This document shows, piece by piece, positions 6,739-14,379 of a stretch of 33,399 bases of DNA. The notes under the pieces are model-generated. The model was not told the origin of the DNA and ran no database searches. It saw nothing but the letters and a program-made list of their open reading frames with translations. The stretch covers positions 1-33,399 of the IMG/VR virus record IMGVR_UViG_3300045733_000248; one strand, 5' to 3'. Position 1 is the first letter of the stretch. Every line of letters starts with the position of its first letter. This stretch comes from a virus. A program made the translations under genes and the position numbers.

Positions 6739-8858
6739 TACATCCCCCTCGGACTCCCCTGCGGCGCGGTGACTGGCGGGGCCGCGGGAATAGCCGCCGT
6801 ATTATTCGGTGTCGGGTTTATCGGAGTGGGGGCAACAGGGGGAGCGTTTATGCCAGCAGGCGCGGGAACTTGCCCTGTCCCACCTCCCGGTGACGCTGTC
6901 GCGGCTCCCTGTCCACCCCCAAGAGCCTGCGCGGCTCCTGCTCCTAACAATCCGTCAACCAATTGAGGCGTGTTCGTCTCCATGACATATTCTGCCATGT
7001 AGGAAGCCGGATCGCCCATAAAAGTAAGAAGTTTCTTGGCTCTCCCCTGGGGATCGGAGAGTCCCATATCTTCAAAGAACGTAATCGGATCAATCATTTT
7101 CAAGGTAGCCATTTGCATCGCATTGTTCTGCGCTTTCAACTTGTCCGTACCGGAGGCTTTAATCATTACTTCCATGCCATCAGAAATTAAATCCCTGTGT
7201 AATTTGATGAACATGACCTTCCCCTTATCCCCTAACAGTTTTCTAAAATGATCTTCCGTATATCTAAGTCGGATAAACTGCATCGCCCATTGGGACATCC
7301 ATTCGCTTGCGGCGTTTATCGTATCCTCTACCACATCATCAGCCCGCGTAAAGTCAGCTTCCCTGGCGATTTGATTGGTCGTTGCGACATTTGACTGCAT
7401 CGTTCCCCGGATTGCTGAGGAACCGGATATTCCGTACATCCTTGCCCTTGTGTCATTTATGGAGGCAAACTCCTGCGGTGAGGGTTGTTCGGGGGCGATA
7501 AACGAATGGACTTTATTCACATCCCCTTCAACAAGAATATCCTGCTTGGGATCGTTCATATCCATTCGCTCTATATCGTCAGGTTTTAACCCCCCGTCTT
7601 TACTAAAGACGTGCTTCCCGCGATCGGAGAGCATTTCATCAATTTGTTTTCCCCTGCGGTCAAGAATTTCCTGATTGTGTAAGTTCTGTTCCAACCAGCT
7701 CGTTTCATCCATCGGCTGTTTGCCCCATTGATCGTACCCCATGAAGAAGAATGGTTTGCGGGGCATATCAAAGAAGTTATGATAAATCTGTTCCTTTGAA
7801 ACATTGGGGGGCATCACACCCGTTACCAAAGCGGCAAGAGCCTCCGGTGCGCCGAGTTCTTTCTTCGTGGTCGGATCGCCCGCAACTTCATAGGTAAATA
7901 TCTTTTCTTCCCCCTCATGGTCATAGTTGGGATTCTTCATCTTCTTTAAGATAATATCGTCATACTTCCAAATTACACCCGATACTTTTTCCCATTTGTT
8001 ATTCTGCTTGTCTAAAGGAGGTTGGGTATCGGCGAGTTTGCCCGTATCGTTTCTCTTATACCAGTCGCTCCATATCTCCCAAATTTTAATCGGCGAAGCT
8101 AAATCTTTCCAAGTTGGATTCTCGCCTAACATTAACCCCTGAGTTTTTAACTTGGCAAATACTTCTTCTTTTTTGTCGGGGAAGCGCATGACTAACTCCT
8201 GAACGGTCATAGAAACGCTTTGGGCGACATAACTCATATCATCCGCGTTATTTGTCGTACAGAAGTGGTCAAAGATGATATTGTCGGGATGGATGACCTC
8301 AAAGACATAATCCCCTGATTCTCCGAGTTGCGGATCCCAACGGGCTTTAATACATCCCATGAAATATACGGGAAAATGCTTGAACGCCAATCCTAAGACT
8401 TTCCTATTATTCCTTGATTTAATATCCGAGTCTACACATTCGCCTAAATCTTCCGCGGCTTGTTCGCTCTCCTTATCCCCCGGTTTACCGGCGGTAACAA
8501 TCATATCCGGTAGGTGAGTCATGGCAAGGGGTTTAATCGTTGCCATGATTTCGTAGAGGGCATTGTCCTGATTGCGACTCTCATATTCTTTTAACTCACC
8601 CTTTCTCTCCCGTTCGGCCACTTGTCGCCCGAAGTAGTAAACTTCATTTTTATGTCGCCGGGTACTTAAATGGTATTTCTGTTCATAGAACTTCTGGTCG
8701 TCATCTATTCTCTTTTTTGAAATCCGTGCCAGCTCGTCATCGTCTATCTCTAACGAGAGTGGGTCTTGCCGCGCCTCAACCATTTCCTTTGCTATGACGG
8801 GGTAATCAATGGGTGCTTTCGTAAATGAACCTTGGAGGATGCCTTGACTATTGTCCAT
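6738..8858 (-). CDS. Portal protein, podovirus-like, about 706 aa
   Basis: A 706-residue protein of the large portal type found in podoviruses (P22-like size). Residues 1-110 are charged and helical. The central part contains strand/helix blocks such as VYFMGCIKARWDP and FEVIHPDNIIFDHF. The long helical C-terminal half ends in a Gly/Ala/Pro-rich tail (after about residue 630). It forms the dodecameric DNA gate at one vertex. A GTG 18 nt further upstream lies inside the leader hairpin, so I chose ATG 8858 (MDNSQGILQG), right after the hairpin. The gene is directly preceded by promoter-box-hairpin element E3 and follows the terminase block, as usual. Confidence 0.85.
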   Translation of the reverse strand: MDNSQGILQGSFTKAPIDYPVIAKEMVEARQDPLSLEIDDDELARISKKRIDDDQKFYEQKYHLSTRRHKNEVYYFGRQVAERERKGELKEYESRNQDNALYEIMATIKPLAMTHLPDMIVTAGKPGDKESEQAAEDLGECVDSDIKSRNNRKVLGLAFKHFPVYFMGCIKARWDPQLGESGDYVFEVIHPDNIIFDHFCTTNNADDMSYVAQSVSMTVQELVMRFPDKKEEVFAKLKTQGLMLGENPTWKDLASPIKIWEIWSDWYKRNDTGKLADTQPPLDKQNNKWEKVSGVIWKYDDIILKKMKNPNYDHEGEEKIFTYEVAGDPTTKKELGAPEALAALVTGVMPPNVSKEQIYHNFFDMPRKPFFFMGYDQWGKQPMDETSWLEQNLHNQEILDRRGKQIDEMLSDRGKHVFSKDGGLKPDDIERMDMNDPKQDILVEGDVNKVHSFIAPEQPSPQEFASINDTRARMYGISGSSAIRGTMQSNVATTNQIAREADFTRADDVVEDTINAASEWMSQWAMQFIRLRYTEDHFRKLLGDKGKVMFIKLHRDLISDGMEVMIKASGTDKLKAQNNAMQMATLKMIDPITFFEDMGLSDPQGRAKKLLTFMGDPASYMAEYVMETNTPQLVDGLLGAGAAQALGGGQGAATASPGGGTGQVPAPAGINAPPVAPTPINPTPNNTAAIPAAPPVTAPQGSPRGM

Positions 8859-8870
8859 AGTTATAAAAAG

Positions 8871-8900
8871 CGCCACCTTTTCAGGCGGCGTAAAATCACC
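8871..8900 (-). promoter_or_regulatory. Leader element E3: conserved box plus hairpin before portal gene
   Basis: Minus strand: box GGTGATTTTA (8891-8900), then stem CGCCGCC/GGTGGCG with one G-T pair (8871-8890) and CTTTTT. The hairpin ends only about 12 nt before the portal ATG, leaving no room for a Shine-Dalgarno. If it terminates, portal expression needs read-through; if not, it structures the very 5' end of the message. Confidence 0.65.
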
Positions 8901-8911
8901 GAGTTGTCCTC

Positions 8912-8920
8912 ATTATACCA
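8912..8920 (-). promoter_or_regulatory. Extended -10 promoter of portal gene
   Basis: TGGTATAAT on the minus strand, 11 nt before box E3. It lies in the short gap after the zinc-protein stop. The -35 region is poor, as expected for an extended -10 type. Confidence 0.65.
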
Positions 8921-8923
8921 CAA

Positions 8924-9178
8924 TTAAACAATGCTTCTGAAAAGGTACTTTGCATTACACCGCCTCGTATTTGTGCAACGGGCTATGATAGGGAGAGTAA
9001 CGGGTTCCATGCCGGGGAACATTCGTGCCACGAACCCGCTGTATTGAACTACAGGAGAACCACAAACGGGACAATGAAACATTTTTATCCGTGATCCAGT
9101 GGGGTCGGTAATATCGTGGGCGAGCGTAACCGTTGTAACCTGAATATCCTCAACGATATGGTCTATGATAACCTGCAT
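8924..9178 (-). CDS. Zinc-ribbon protein, 84 aa
   Basis: The 84-residue protein has an N-terminal strand-rich part and a zinc ribbon made by HCPVCGSP (about 35-42) and RCTNTRRCNAKYLF (near the C-terminus), similar in layout to Com-like phage zinc-finger proteins. These bind nucleic acid or act as translational regulators in some phages; here the role is unknown. TATAAT ends 7 nt before ATG 9178 with no Shine-Dalgarno, so it may be leaderless. It sits between large terminase and portal. Confidence 0.65.
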   Translation of the reverse strand: MQVIIDHIVEDIQVTTVTLAHDITDPTGSRIKMFHCPVCGSPVVQYSGFVARMFPGMEPVTLPIIARCTNTRRCNAKYLFRSIV

Positions 9179-9185
9179 TATTTGT

Positions 9186-9192
9186 ATTATAC
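9186..9192 (-). promoter_or_regulatory. -10 element for leaderless zinc-ribbon gene
   Basis: Minus-strand GTATAAT, preceded by TG, ends 7 nt before ATG 9178 in the 27-nt gap after the terminase stop. Confidence 0.45.
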
Positions 9193-9205
9193 ACTACACC
9201 TTTTA

Positions 9206-10663
9206 TTATTTTGGATAATAGGCTTTCTTCTTTATTCCCGCCCGTTCAAATTGTTCCAGTGATACCGCAACGGACTTTCCCTCATCCCATTTCGGAAGCC
9301 ATACTTTTGGTTTCCCACCAAACTTTATTCCCCCTATCTTCGCTCCGTCAAGCCACTTGAGAGCCTTCAAACAATACCGGCAATCATCCGGGGCATGATC
9401 CTCGCCGGTCGTATCCACATCTTCCACATTATTCTCATCGTGAACGAGTTGCGGGAGGGTTCTAATTAAATTAACGCAGGTTTCCGCAACAATCCAATAC
9501 GGAAGTCCGTCCGGCGCAAGACTGAGCCAGTTGTGCATATTCTCCCACCCGCCTACCCGGTCGTTGCTTGCGGGTTTAATACGAATGTCCTCACGAAGAA
9601 ATTGGTCGGCGATGGAGATAGACCTGTCCTGACCTTTAGTAAACATAGCCGGATCACCCTGAGTCCATGTAATGTCGCGTGTGGTCAACTGGAAGCCTTG
9701 TAGACGGTCTTTAATAATCTTCGCCCACTCCTTTGGGGTCTTATCAGTTCCGTAGACTTCCAAGAACGTAAATAGTCTATAAAACTTTATGGATTGCCCT
9801 TCCTCGGTAATATAGTTCTTGAACTGTAGCGCGGAAAGGTGGAAGGAAAAAGGTGCGGTGCGACCCCAATCCATTCCTCCTACTACCGCAGTAATCTTTT
9901 TGACGTTCTTCACATCGGGAATAAAAGGGGGACAAGTATGTAAGTCGGTGCGCCATTCTTTGAAGAATTGCCCGGCGAATGTTGACCAGTCCCCTAATCG
10001 CCATGCTTTCCAAAGTTCTACATCGGTACTTTTCAATCCATCTAAGAACCGCACATAATCAGGGTCGTTGTCTACAAGAGTAGGGTTGTCATCTATCCGC
10101 GCGGGGATGAAGATGCGCGTTTGCCCCGTTTCTTTATCTTGGAATGGTGTACCGGGCGGGGCGGGATCAACGAAACGAGCTTTGACCCACCCATGCCCCA
10201 CTCCACCGGGATTTGTCGTGGCGAATACTTGCGGGACAAGTTCTCGAACGGTTGAACGGCATGACGATAAAAGCTGGAGGTATCTGCGTTCTTCAGGAAT
10301 TTGCGTGAGTTCTTCAACGAGAAGTCGTTGGTATTCATGCCCTTGATATTTCGTGTAGGCTTGGTCATCTTTAAGGTGTCCCGTTTTAATTGTCGCCCCG
10401 GATGGGAATGTAATCTCTGCCGGACGGTATGCAATCTTAGCCCCCATGCCATGATAGAAGCGCACAGCACGATCCACCCAATCAGATAGGTCATCGGCAT
10501 TACGCCGTATAACCAGAGCGCGATAGCGAGGATGAGTAGCGCCATTGAGTAACCATACCAACCCTGTATCAGTTTTGCCGCCTCCCCTTGCCCCTCCGAA
10601 AAGTATTTCGAAGGCGTTTTGCCTGAGCGCTTCTTCTTGCTTTGGATGAGGTTTCCAATCCAT
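9206..10663 (-). CDS. terL: Terminase large subunit
   Basis: The 485-residue protein has the two-domain architecture of TerL. The ATPase carries Walker A GGARGGGKT at residues 23-31 and a Walker B-like LLVEELTQI near residue 115, with the coupling region TTNPGGVGHGWV following. The C-terminal RNase H-like nuclease begins with GGMDWGRTAPF (first acidic residue), with TQGDPAMF and later DHAPDDCRYCL supplying further acidic positions. It pumps DNA into the prohead and cuts concatemers. The start is one base after the DUF4258 stop, with a weak GGAG upstream. Length is normal for the family. Assignment is secure. Confidence 0.95.
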   Translation of the reverse strand: MDWKPHPKQEEALRQNAFEILFGGARGGGKTDTGLVWLLNGATHPRYRALVIRRNADDLSDWVDRAVRFYHGMGAKIAYRPAEITFPSGATIKTGHLKDDQAYTKYQGHEYQRLLVEELTQIPEERRYLQLLSSCRSTVRELVPQVFATTNPGGVGHGWVKARFVDPAPPGTPFQDKETGQTRIFIPARIDDNPTLVDNDPDYVRFLDGLKSTDVELWKAWRLGDWSTFAGQFFKEWRTDLHTCPPFIPDVKNVKKITAVVGGMDWGRTAPFSFHLSALQFKNYITEEGQSIKFYRLFTFLEVYGTDKTPKEWAKIIKDRLQGFQLTTRDITWTQGDPAMFTKGQDRSISIADQFLREDIRIKPASNDRVGGWENMHNWLSLAPDGLPYWIVAETCVNLIRTLPQLVHDENNVEDVDTTGEDHAPDDCRYCLKALKWLDGAKIGGIKFGGKPKVWLPKWDEGKSVAVSLEQFERAGIKKKAYYPK

Positions 10664-10664
10664 G

Positions 10665-10901
10665 TCATAACTCCGCTGCTTTCAAATTCAGCCGTTGGTC
10701 ATAGACCGTAATCAACACTTTTCTTTCTTTATCCATGACGAATAAATACGGGCCATTCTTAAGGGTAATGGAGTCATCCTTCTTACTGTGGTGGCTTGGG
10801 GGCCATGAGATTGCAGTATCTAAAAGCGCTTCAAGTTGCGAATAGGTAATCCCAAATGATCTCAGTCTTTCAATGGCGTGTTTGGTGATAATAGGTTTCA
10901 T
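10665..10901 (-). CDS. DUF4258-like protein, 78 aa
   Basis: The 78-residue protein begins ITKHAIERLRSFGITYSQLEALLDTA and ends with RKVLITVYDQRL, the pattern of DUF4258 (K/RHA-eRm--RgIs ... v-VvTvy). The family is related to RelE/BrnT-like small toxins in fold, but no toxin activity is shown and no antitoxin partner is obvious. It lies between the two terminase subunits with an ATGA overlap upstream, an unusual place for a toxin, so a packaging accessory or nuclease role is possible. Confidence 0.7.
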   Translation of the reverse strand: MKPIITKHAIERLRSFGITYSQLEALLDTAISWPPSHHSKKDDSITLKNGPYLFVMDKERKVLITVYDQRLNLKAAEL

Positions 10902-11218
10902 TTGTTTTTTTCCGGAATATAAATATGTAAAAGGTCTTCCATCTTATCTTCACCCATATCAACATTCGGTTGAATGGGTTTACCCTCCGTCCGATCTAAG
11001 ACCTCACGGATAGCGGCTATATCGCCTTCTGCGGCCATCTGCATCAGCTTCGCCATAATCGCCTTCTTAATCTGCGGCGTTTCATCCATCATCTCCCGCA
11101 TGAGATCGGTAAGTGCCATACCTTTCTTCGGACGGCCTTCACGATTTATATTCTCTGGGTGATCTCCAAAACCTCCTTTGCCAGGCTTGTTTTCTTCTTG
11201 CTTTACAAGGTCTGCCAT
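10898..11218 (-). CDS. terS: Putative terminase small subunit, 106 aa
   Basis: The 106-residue protein has a basic Gly/Asn/Arg N-terminal motif (DHPENINREGRPKKG), a helical middle (LTDLMREMMDETP, AIMAKLMQMAAEGD) and the phrase AAIREVLDRTEGKPIQ. This layout, a DUF5681-like N-terminus with the DRTEGKP ending, is common in proteins next to large terminases. It would recognise the packaging site. A Shine-Dalgarno (GAGGAAGA) precedes ATG 11218, which lies inside the end of the methylase gene. The role is inferred from position and family likeness. Confidence 0.75.
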   Translation of the reverse strand: MADLVKQEENKPGKGGFGDHPENINREGRPKKGMALTDLMREMMDETPQIKKAIMAKLMQMAAEGDIAAIREVLDRTEGKPIQPNVDMGEDKMEDLLHIYIPEKNK

Positions 11219-12378
11219 TCTTCCTCTTTTCCTATAAACTTATAATAGCGTTTTCTGATGACATCACAGTATTTTGGATCTAATTCCATCATATAGCAGA
11301 TACGGTTGGTTTGTTCTGCTCCTAAGAGAAATGAACCACTGCCTCCATATAGGTCTACAACAATATCATTCTCCTCACTAAACTTCTTGTAAAACCATGT
11401 AGATAATTCAACTGGTTTTCTTGTGGGATGTAGTGTCTGTTTGTCTTTCTCTTTTTCTCTACCAAATATACCAGCCCATTTAACTCTTACCATATCTTGC
11501 TTGTGTTTATTCTTACTCCACACTAGTTCAAAACAACTTCCATACATTTTATCCATACTCTCCTCTAGTCGTTTATCCCAACAGAACCAACTACCATCAT
11601 TCTTTTTCTGCAGTCTTTCTGCATAATAATTTGCTCCCCATAAAAACATCTCTTTGCAATAATCAAAATATGTAAATATATGACTTGGATCAAAATCTTC
11701 GTGATCGCCTATTACTTCTCTATGTTTTTGTCCACCAGTAACTCCTTTGTCCTTCATGAAAGTTAGACTACTTTTTGCATCACTCCAATCAGTATCTAAA
11801 AACATTCCATACGGTGGATCAGTAAACACCATGTCAGCCTTCTGACCATCCATTAGCTTTTCAACATCCTCTATCTCTGTACTATCCCCACACATCAGTC
11901 TATGACGCCCCAGCTGATACACTTCACCTAGTTTTGATATAGCCTCACCCTCTGATACTTCAGGTGCTTCATCCTCCTCAACCGGTGCTATTCTATCTAT
12001 TAACTTTTGTATATCTTCCGGCGGTTTCATATCTACCGCATACTGTGACCAGTCTATTTGGTAGTTTGGAATGAGGTTGGCAAGCATATCGTCATCGTAG
12101 TAACCAGCCCTATCGTTATCCGAAAGCGCGTATTCAAGCATTTGGTTTTTGTCTTTCGGCTCAATAATGGACACCCATATATCGGTAACACCTAACTCTC
12201 TATAGGCACGAAGCCGCATATTACCCCCGATTACCGTCCCGTCAGGGGTTATGAGTAAGGGCTTGTATTGCCCCAGGCGGGCTATTTGCCCCTTGAGGCG
12301 GGTGAAGTCCCCTTCTTTTATGTTGCGGGGATTGTCCTTCCATTCATGCAAGGTGGCTATGTTTCGTGTGTCCTTCAT
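11203..12378 (-). CDS. ParB-domain / DNA adenine methyltransferase fusion, 391 aa
   Basis: Residues 1-130 are a ParB/sulfiredoxin-like domain (VIGGNMRLRAYRELG, 49-63). Residues about 150-385 are an amino-methyltransferase of the N6-adenine/N4-cytosine type: catalytic DPPY at 187-190 (context MVFTDPPYG) and the SAM-binding loop DLYGGSGSF near 345. It methylates DNA from S-adenosylmethionine; such fusions are common in phages and may guard against host restriction. The DNA encoding the methylase part (about 11220-11985) is clearly AT-richer than the ParB part, marking a fusion point near residue 130-140. A good Shine-Dalgarno (GAGGAG) precedes ATG 12378. No restriction enzyme is present, so it is an orphan methylase. 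Confidence 0.9.
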   Translation of the reverse strand: MKDTRNIATLHEWKDNPRNIKEGDFTRLKGQIARLGQYKPLLITPDGTVIGGNMRLRAYRELGVTDIWVSIIEPKDKNQMLEYALSDNDRAGYYDDDMLANLIPNYQIDWSQYAVDMKPPEDIQKLIDRIAPVEEDEAPEVSEGEAISKLGEVYQLGRHRLMCGDSTEIEDVEKLMDGQKADMVFTDPPYGMFLDTDWSDAKSSLTFMKDKGVTGGQKHREVIGDHEDFDPSHIFTYFDYCKEMFLWGANYYAERLQKKNDGSWFCWDKRLEESMDKMYGSCFELVWSKNKHKQDMVRVKWAGIFGREKEKDKQTLHPTRKPVELSTWFYKKFSEENDIVVDLYGGSGSFLLGAEQTNRICYMMELDPKYCDVIRKRYYKFIGKEEEWQTL

Positions 12379-12499
12379 CTTTCATCTCCTCTAAAAATAT
12401 CATGGTTTCCGTTTTGTTTAATTTCTTAAATAATCTAACCAGAGCGTTCGGGTTCTTCTTATGGTCTTTCGCCCATTTTCTTATATTGTCGTATTTCAT
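12344..12499 (-). CDS. Small basic helical protein, 51 aa
   Basis: The frame begins MKYDNIRKWAKDHKKNPN and is charged and helical throughout; it starts in an ATGA overlap with the TM gene upstream and runs 35 nt into the methylase gene. Its second half contains the Shine-Dalgarno of the methylase. No family is recognised. Coding support is the overlapping start/stop and sensible composition. Confidence 0.55.
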   Translation of the reverse strand: MKYDNIRKWAKDHKKNPNALVRLFKKLNKTETMIFLEEMKDEGHTKHSHLA

Positions 12500-12750
12500 G
12501 GCTGCAACTCAGGAAAATCCTTTAATGAATCAATCATCGCTTTTTCCTCTGCCGCTTTCTTGGGATCGGCCCATGCTGCCAGTTGCTTGGCGCTTGGACG
12601 GTTGACCGGCCCTACGGGGGTCGTGTCAAACTTCTTCTTCATGGTCTTGATGACTTCCTCGCGGGTCGGGTAGTCCCGGCCGATAAAGTACCCGATAAGG
12701 GCGCTCACCGTAGACATCAGCCAAATAAGAACCATAGAAAGAATACTCAT
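12496..12750 (-). CDS. Small single-pass membrane protein, 84 aa
   Basis: Residues 1-24 form one hydrophobic helix (SMVLIWLMSTVSALIGYFIG) followed by a charged cytoplasmic-looking tail with PTREEVIKTMKKKF and an Ala/Lys-rich segment. It starts in an ATGA overlap with the gene upstream. No family recognised; N-terminal anchor and soluble tail only. Confidence 0.6.
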   Translation of the reverse strand: MSILSMVLIWLMSTVSALIGYFIGRDYPTREEVIKTMKKKFDTTPVGPVNRPSAKQLAAWADPKKAAEEKAMIDSLKDFPELQP

Positions 12751-12992
12751 AATTGCACCGGATTGTATGCCGTTTTTCCCATATCCATTGTATCATTTGC
12801 ATCCCGTATATCTTCAAAATCCTTCTCCTCGCTCCACTCCTCATAATCGCGTTCTAAAAGTACATGGAGAATTGGGAGGTTGGGTTCGGTGGGATCAATG
12901 ACAATCGTACAACTGCGGTAGACATGGGCGACCAGAAGGGGCTTGCCGGTCGTCTTATTCCTGATTATTTGCTGGTTGTGGAATTTTTGCAG
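12747..12992 (-). CDS. Hypothetical protein, 81 aa, apparent CTG start
   Basis: The frame between the stop TAA at 13005-13007 and its own stop at 12747 has no ATG, GTG or TTG near its beginning. CTG 12992 lies 8 nt after a perfect AAGGAG, which makes a CTG start the best reading. The product (QKFHNQQIIRNKTTGKPLLV onward) has a beta-rich first half (CTIVIDPTEPNLPILHVLLE) and an acidic second half (EEWSEEKDFEDI). It ends in an ATGA overlap with the next gene, supporting a real coding region. The function is not recognised. Confidence 0.6.
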   Translation of the reverse strand: MQKFHNQQIIRNKTTGKPLLVAHVYRSCTIVIDPTEPNLPILHVLLERDYEEWSEEKDFEDIRDANDTMDMGKTAYNPVQL

Positions 12993-12994
12993 AG

Positions 12995-13024
12995 TAAAAT
13001 CTCCTTAATGGTTGTATTCTATCA
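12995..13024 (-). promoter_or_regulatory. Promoter with conserved box, no hairpin (element E5)
   Basis: Minus strand: TGATAGAAT (13016-13024) as extended -10, 11 nt, then GGAGATTTTA (12995-13004). Box and spacing match elements E3 and E4 except one base; here the box doubles as the Shine-Dalgarno and no GC hairpin follows. It would start the packaging block. Confidence 0.5.
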
Positions 13025-13037
13025 CACGAGTCAATAC

Positions 13038-13337
13038 CTACTTCCACACATTCTTTGCGTTCCTTAATTCCTTTTTAGTGAATGTCTTTTTGGCGCGTTC
13101 CGGGTACGCTTCTATAAACTCGCGGGACGCTTCACCCGCACGATAGGGTTGTAAAATATCTTTGGAAAACTTCTTCCGATCCTCTTTAATTCGTTGGGGA
13201 ACCCACTCGTGTTGCGGGGGCTTGAACCATTTATCGCAGAACCATCCCCACTTCACTTCCTCAACATTTGAAAGGGATGCAAAGCGCCAGTTTAAGGCAT
13301 CATGTTTCTTTCGACAGAGAATACAGTAATTTATCAT
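13038..13337 (-). CDS. Hypothetical protein with Cys motifs, 99 aa
   Basis: The 99-residue protein opens with YCILCRKKHDALNWRF, a CxxC pair, followed by a Trp-rich stretch (KWGWFCDKWFKPP) with another Cys, and a basic helical C-terminal half ending in KNVWK. A small zinc-binding fold is plausible from one CxxC plus Cys/His. It starts in a TAATG overlap with the zinc-finger microprotein upstream. Not a recognised family. Confidence 0.6.
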   Translation of the reverse strand: MINYCILCRKKHDALNWRFASLSNVEEVKWGWFCDKWFKPPQHEWVPQRIKEDRKKFSKDILQPYRAGEASREFIEAYPERAKKTFTKKELRNAKNVWK

Positions 13338-13486
13338 TAGTAATACGTCCGTTTCTTACTCCAATGCACAAGTTTCTTATATATCAGGGAACACCTCGCG
13401 CTGCAAAACGTCTTATGCTTATACCACCGTTCTGTCGGAGAAACAACAAACTCCTTATGGCATTGAATACAGTTTCTTGTTTTCAT
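13337..13486 (-). CDS. Zinc-finger microprotein, 49 aa
   Basis: The 49-residue frame MKTRNCIQCHKEF ... TFCSARCSLIYKK has a treble-clef-like C-x2-C ... C-x3-C arrangement typical of small phage zinc fingers (the FCSxxC form is common in MYND/FCS-type fingers). It joins its neighbour by a TAATG overlap. It probably binds nucleic acid or protein; the role is unknown. Confidence 0.65.
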   Translation of the reverse strand: MKTRNCIQCHKEFVVSPTERWYKHKTFCSARCSLIYKKLVHWSKKRTYY

Positions 13487-13547
13487 GGTTTCTCAATTCT
13501 TGGGCGTAGGCATCTGGGTACTCTAAATCCAAGCGTTCAATAACCAA
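13455..13547 (-). CDS. Possible 30-aa peptide, TTG start
   Basis: A short frame beginning TTG directly after the stop of the secreted protein gene encodes VIERLDLEYPDAYAQELRNH and a short end. Composition is protein-like and acidic, and the frame fills an otherwise empty 60-nt gap before the zinc finger gene, which it overlaps. There is no good Shine-Dalgarno, so this is a weak call. Confidence 0.3.
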   Translation of the reverse strand: MVIERLDLEYPDAYAQELRNHENKKLYSMP

Positions 13548-14129
13548 TCATGGATCGAGCGGTTCACTGCATTTTACACATCCGTCTTTAATTGCGCACA
13601 CCTGCGCCCACCGCATTATTCCTACCTTTAATTCTCCCGTATCCTGATTTGTCTTACCGGCCGGAATATCCAGCACGCTGTAAGGCATATTGTTTTTCGT
13701 ATACCCATACGTCAGCCATTGGTGTTCAATTCCCTGCGTGACTGACGGCCACCAACTCCATAAAACCTTTGTCGGCGACAACGCCTTGAATCCCTGGAGT
13801 ATCGGCGCTTCTATCGGCACCGTACATATCGCAGCTACCGGAGCGTTCGTAGAGCTTCCTGCAAATTGCGGGGGACTCCCACCGCTTCCCGTACTTGCGA
13901 TCGGGGTTACTTCCGGCGTTACTTCAGGAGTCGGCGTTATACAATCCTCATTCACCGTACACTCATTCGTTCCTATTCCTGCCGCCCGTACACACGCATC
14001 ATCCCGACATACCGCGTGAGTGGAATTGCAGGTATAACTTGCCTCTGCTTTTCTTGCAAATATAAACGAGAGAAGAATAAGAAGTAATAACCCTAAAATT
14101 ACCCATAAATACGTTCTATCTCTTTTCAT
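13548..14129 (-). CDS. Secreted or membrane-anchored Cys-rich protein with FnIII-like end, 193 aa
   Basis: Start ATG 14129 is chosen for its Shine-Dalgarno (GGAGGTGAT, 8-nt region). Residues about 5-28 are a signal anchor (LWVILGLLLLILLSFIFA) followed by AEAS, a plausible cleavage site. Then comes a Cys-rich segment (YTCNSTHAVC, CVRAAGIGTNECTVNEDC) and a linker TPTPEVTPEVTP. The C-terminal 100 residues (FKALSPTKVLWSWWPSV, YGYTKNNMPYSVL, AQVCAIKDGC) have the strand pattern of a fibronectin III-like domain. This combination recalls surface proteins of Patescibacteria genomes, from memory. An exported phage protein in the early region might alter the cell surface, for example against superinfection. 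Confidence 0.65.
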   Translation of the reverse strand: MKRDRTYLWVILGLLLLILLSFIFARKAEASYTCNSTHAVCRDDACVRAAGIGTNECTVNEDCITPTPEVTPEVTPIASTGSGGSPPQFAGSSTNAPVAAICTVPIEAPILQGFKALSPTKVLWSWWPSVTQGIEHQWLTYGYTKNNMPYSVLDIPAGKTNQDTGELKVGIMRWAQVCAIKDGCVKCSEPLDP

Positions 14130-14156
14130 TTTTATCACCTCCCTCCGTCTATCATA

Positions 14157-14348
14157 TCACCCTTTTTTCAACGCCCATGTTACCAGTTCTTTCTGACACT
14201 TCTTGCAAATACAAAGAACCTGTGAATATGAATAAACTATTGTTTTTCCTCGTTTTTTTGGAGTTCTGGTGGGTAAAGTAAGCGCCCAAAACGTATTCCC
14301 CATATTTCCCTTACACCTATCACACTTCTCTGGTAGTGCCATCATCAT
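14157..14348 (-). CDS. Zinc-binding small protein, 63 aa
   Basis: From ATG 14348, chosen for the AAGGAAAGG ribosome site, the protein reads MMMALPEKCDRCKGNMG and later VLCICKKCQKELV: two Cys pairs about 35 residues apart, a zinc ribbon. The middle is basic (PKKRGKTIVYSYS). Nucleic acid or protein binding is likely, otherwise unknown. A longer frame upstream lacks a start signal and crosses a long inverted repeat. Confidence 0.6.
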   Translation of the reverse strand: MMMALPEKCDRCKGNMGNTFWALTLPTRTPKKRGKTIVYSYSQVLCICKKCQKELVTWALKKG

Positions 14349-14379
14349 ATGTTCCTTTCCTTGTAGGATAGACTCGGTG

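Noticed and set aside
8859-8876. GTG start 18 nt upstream of the portal ATG
   Set aside because: It lies within the 3' arm of the E3 hairpin; the ATG after it is the better start.
10093-10668. 191-codon minus-strand frame inside the large terminase
   Set aside because: It overlaps the Walker A part of the terminase in another frame and has no domain of its own.
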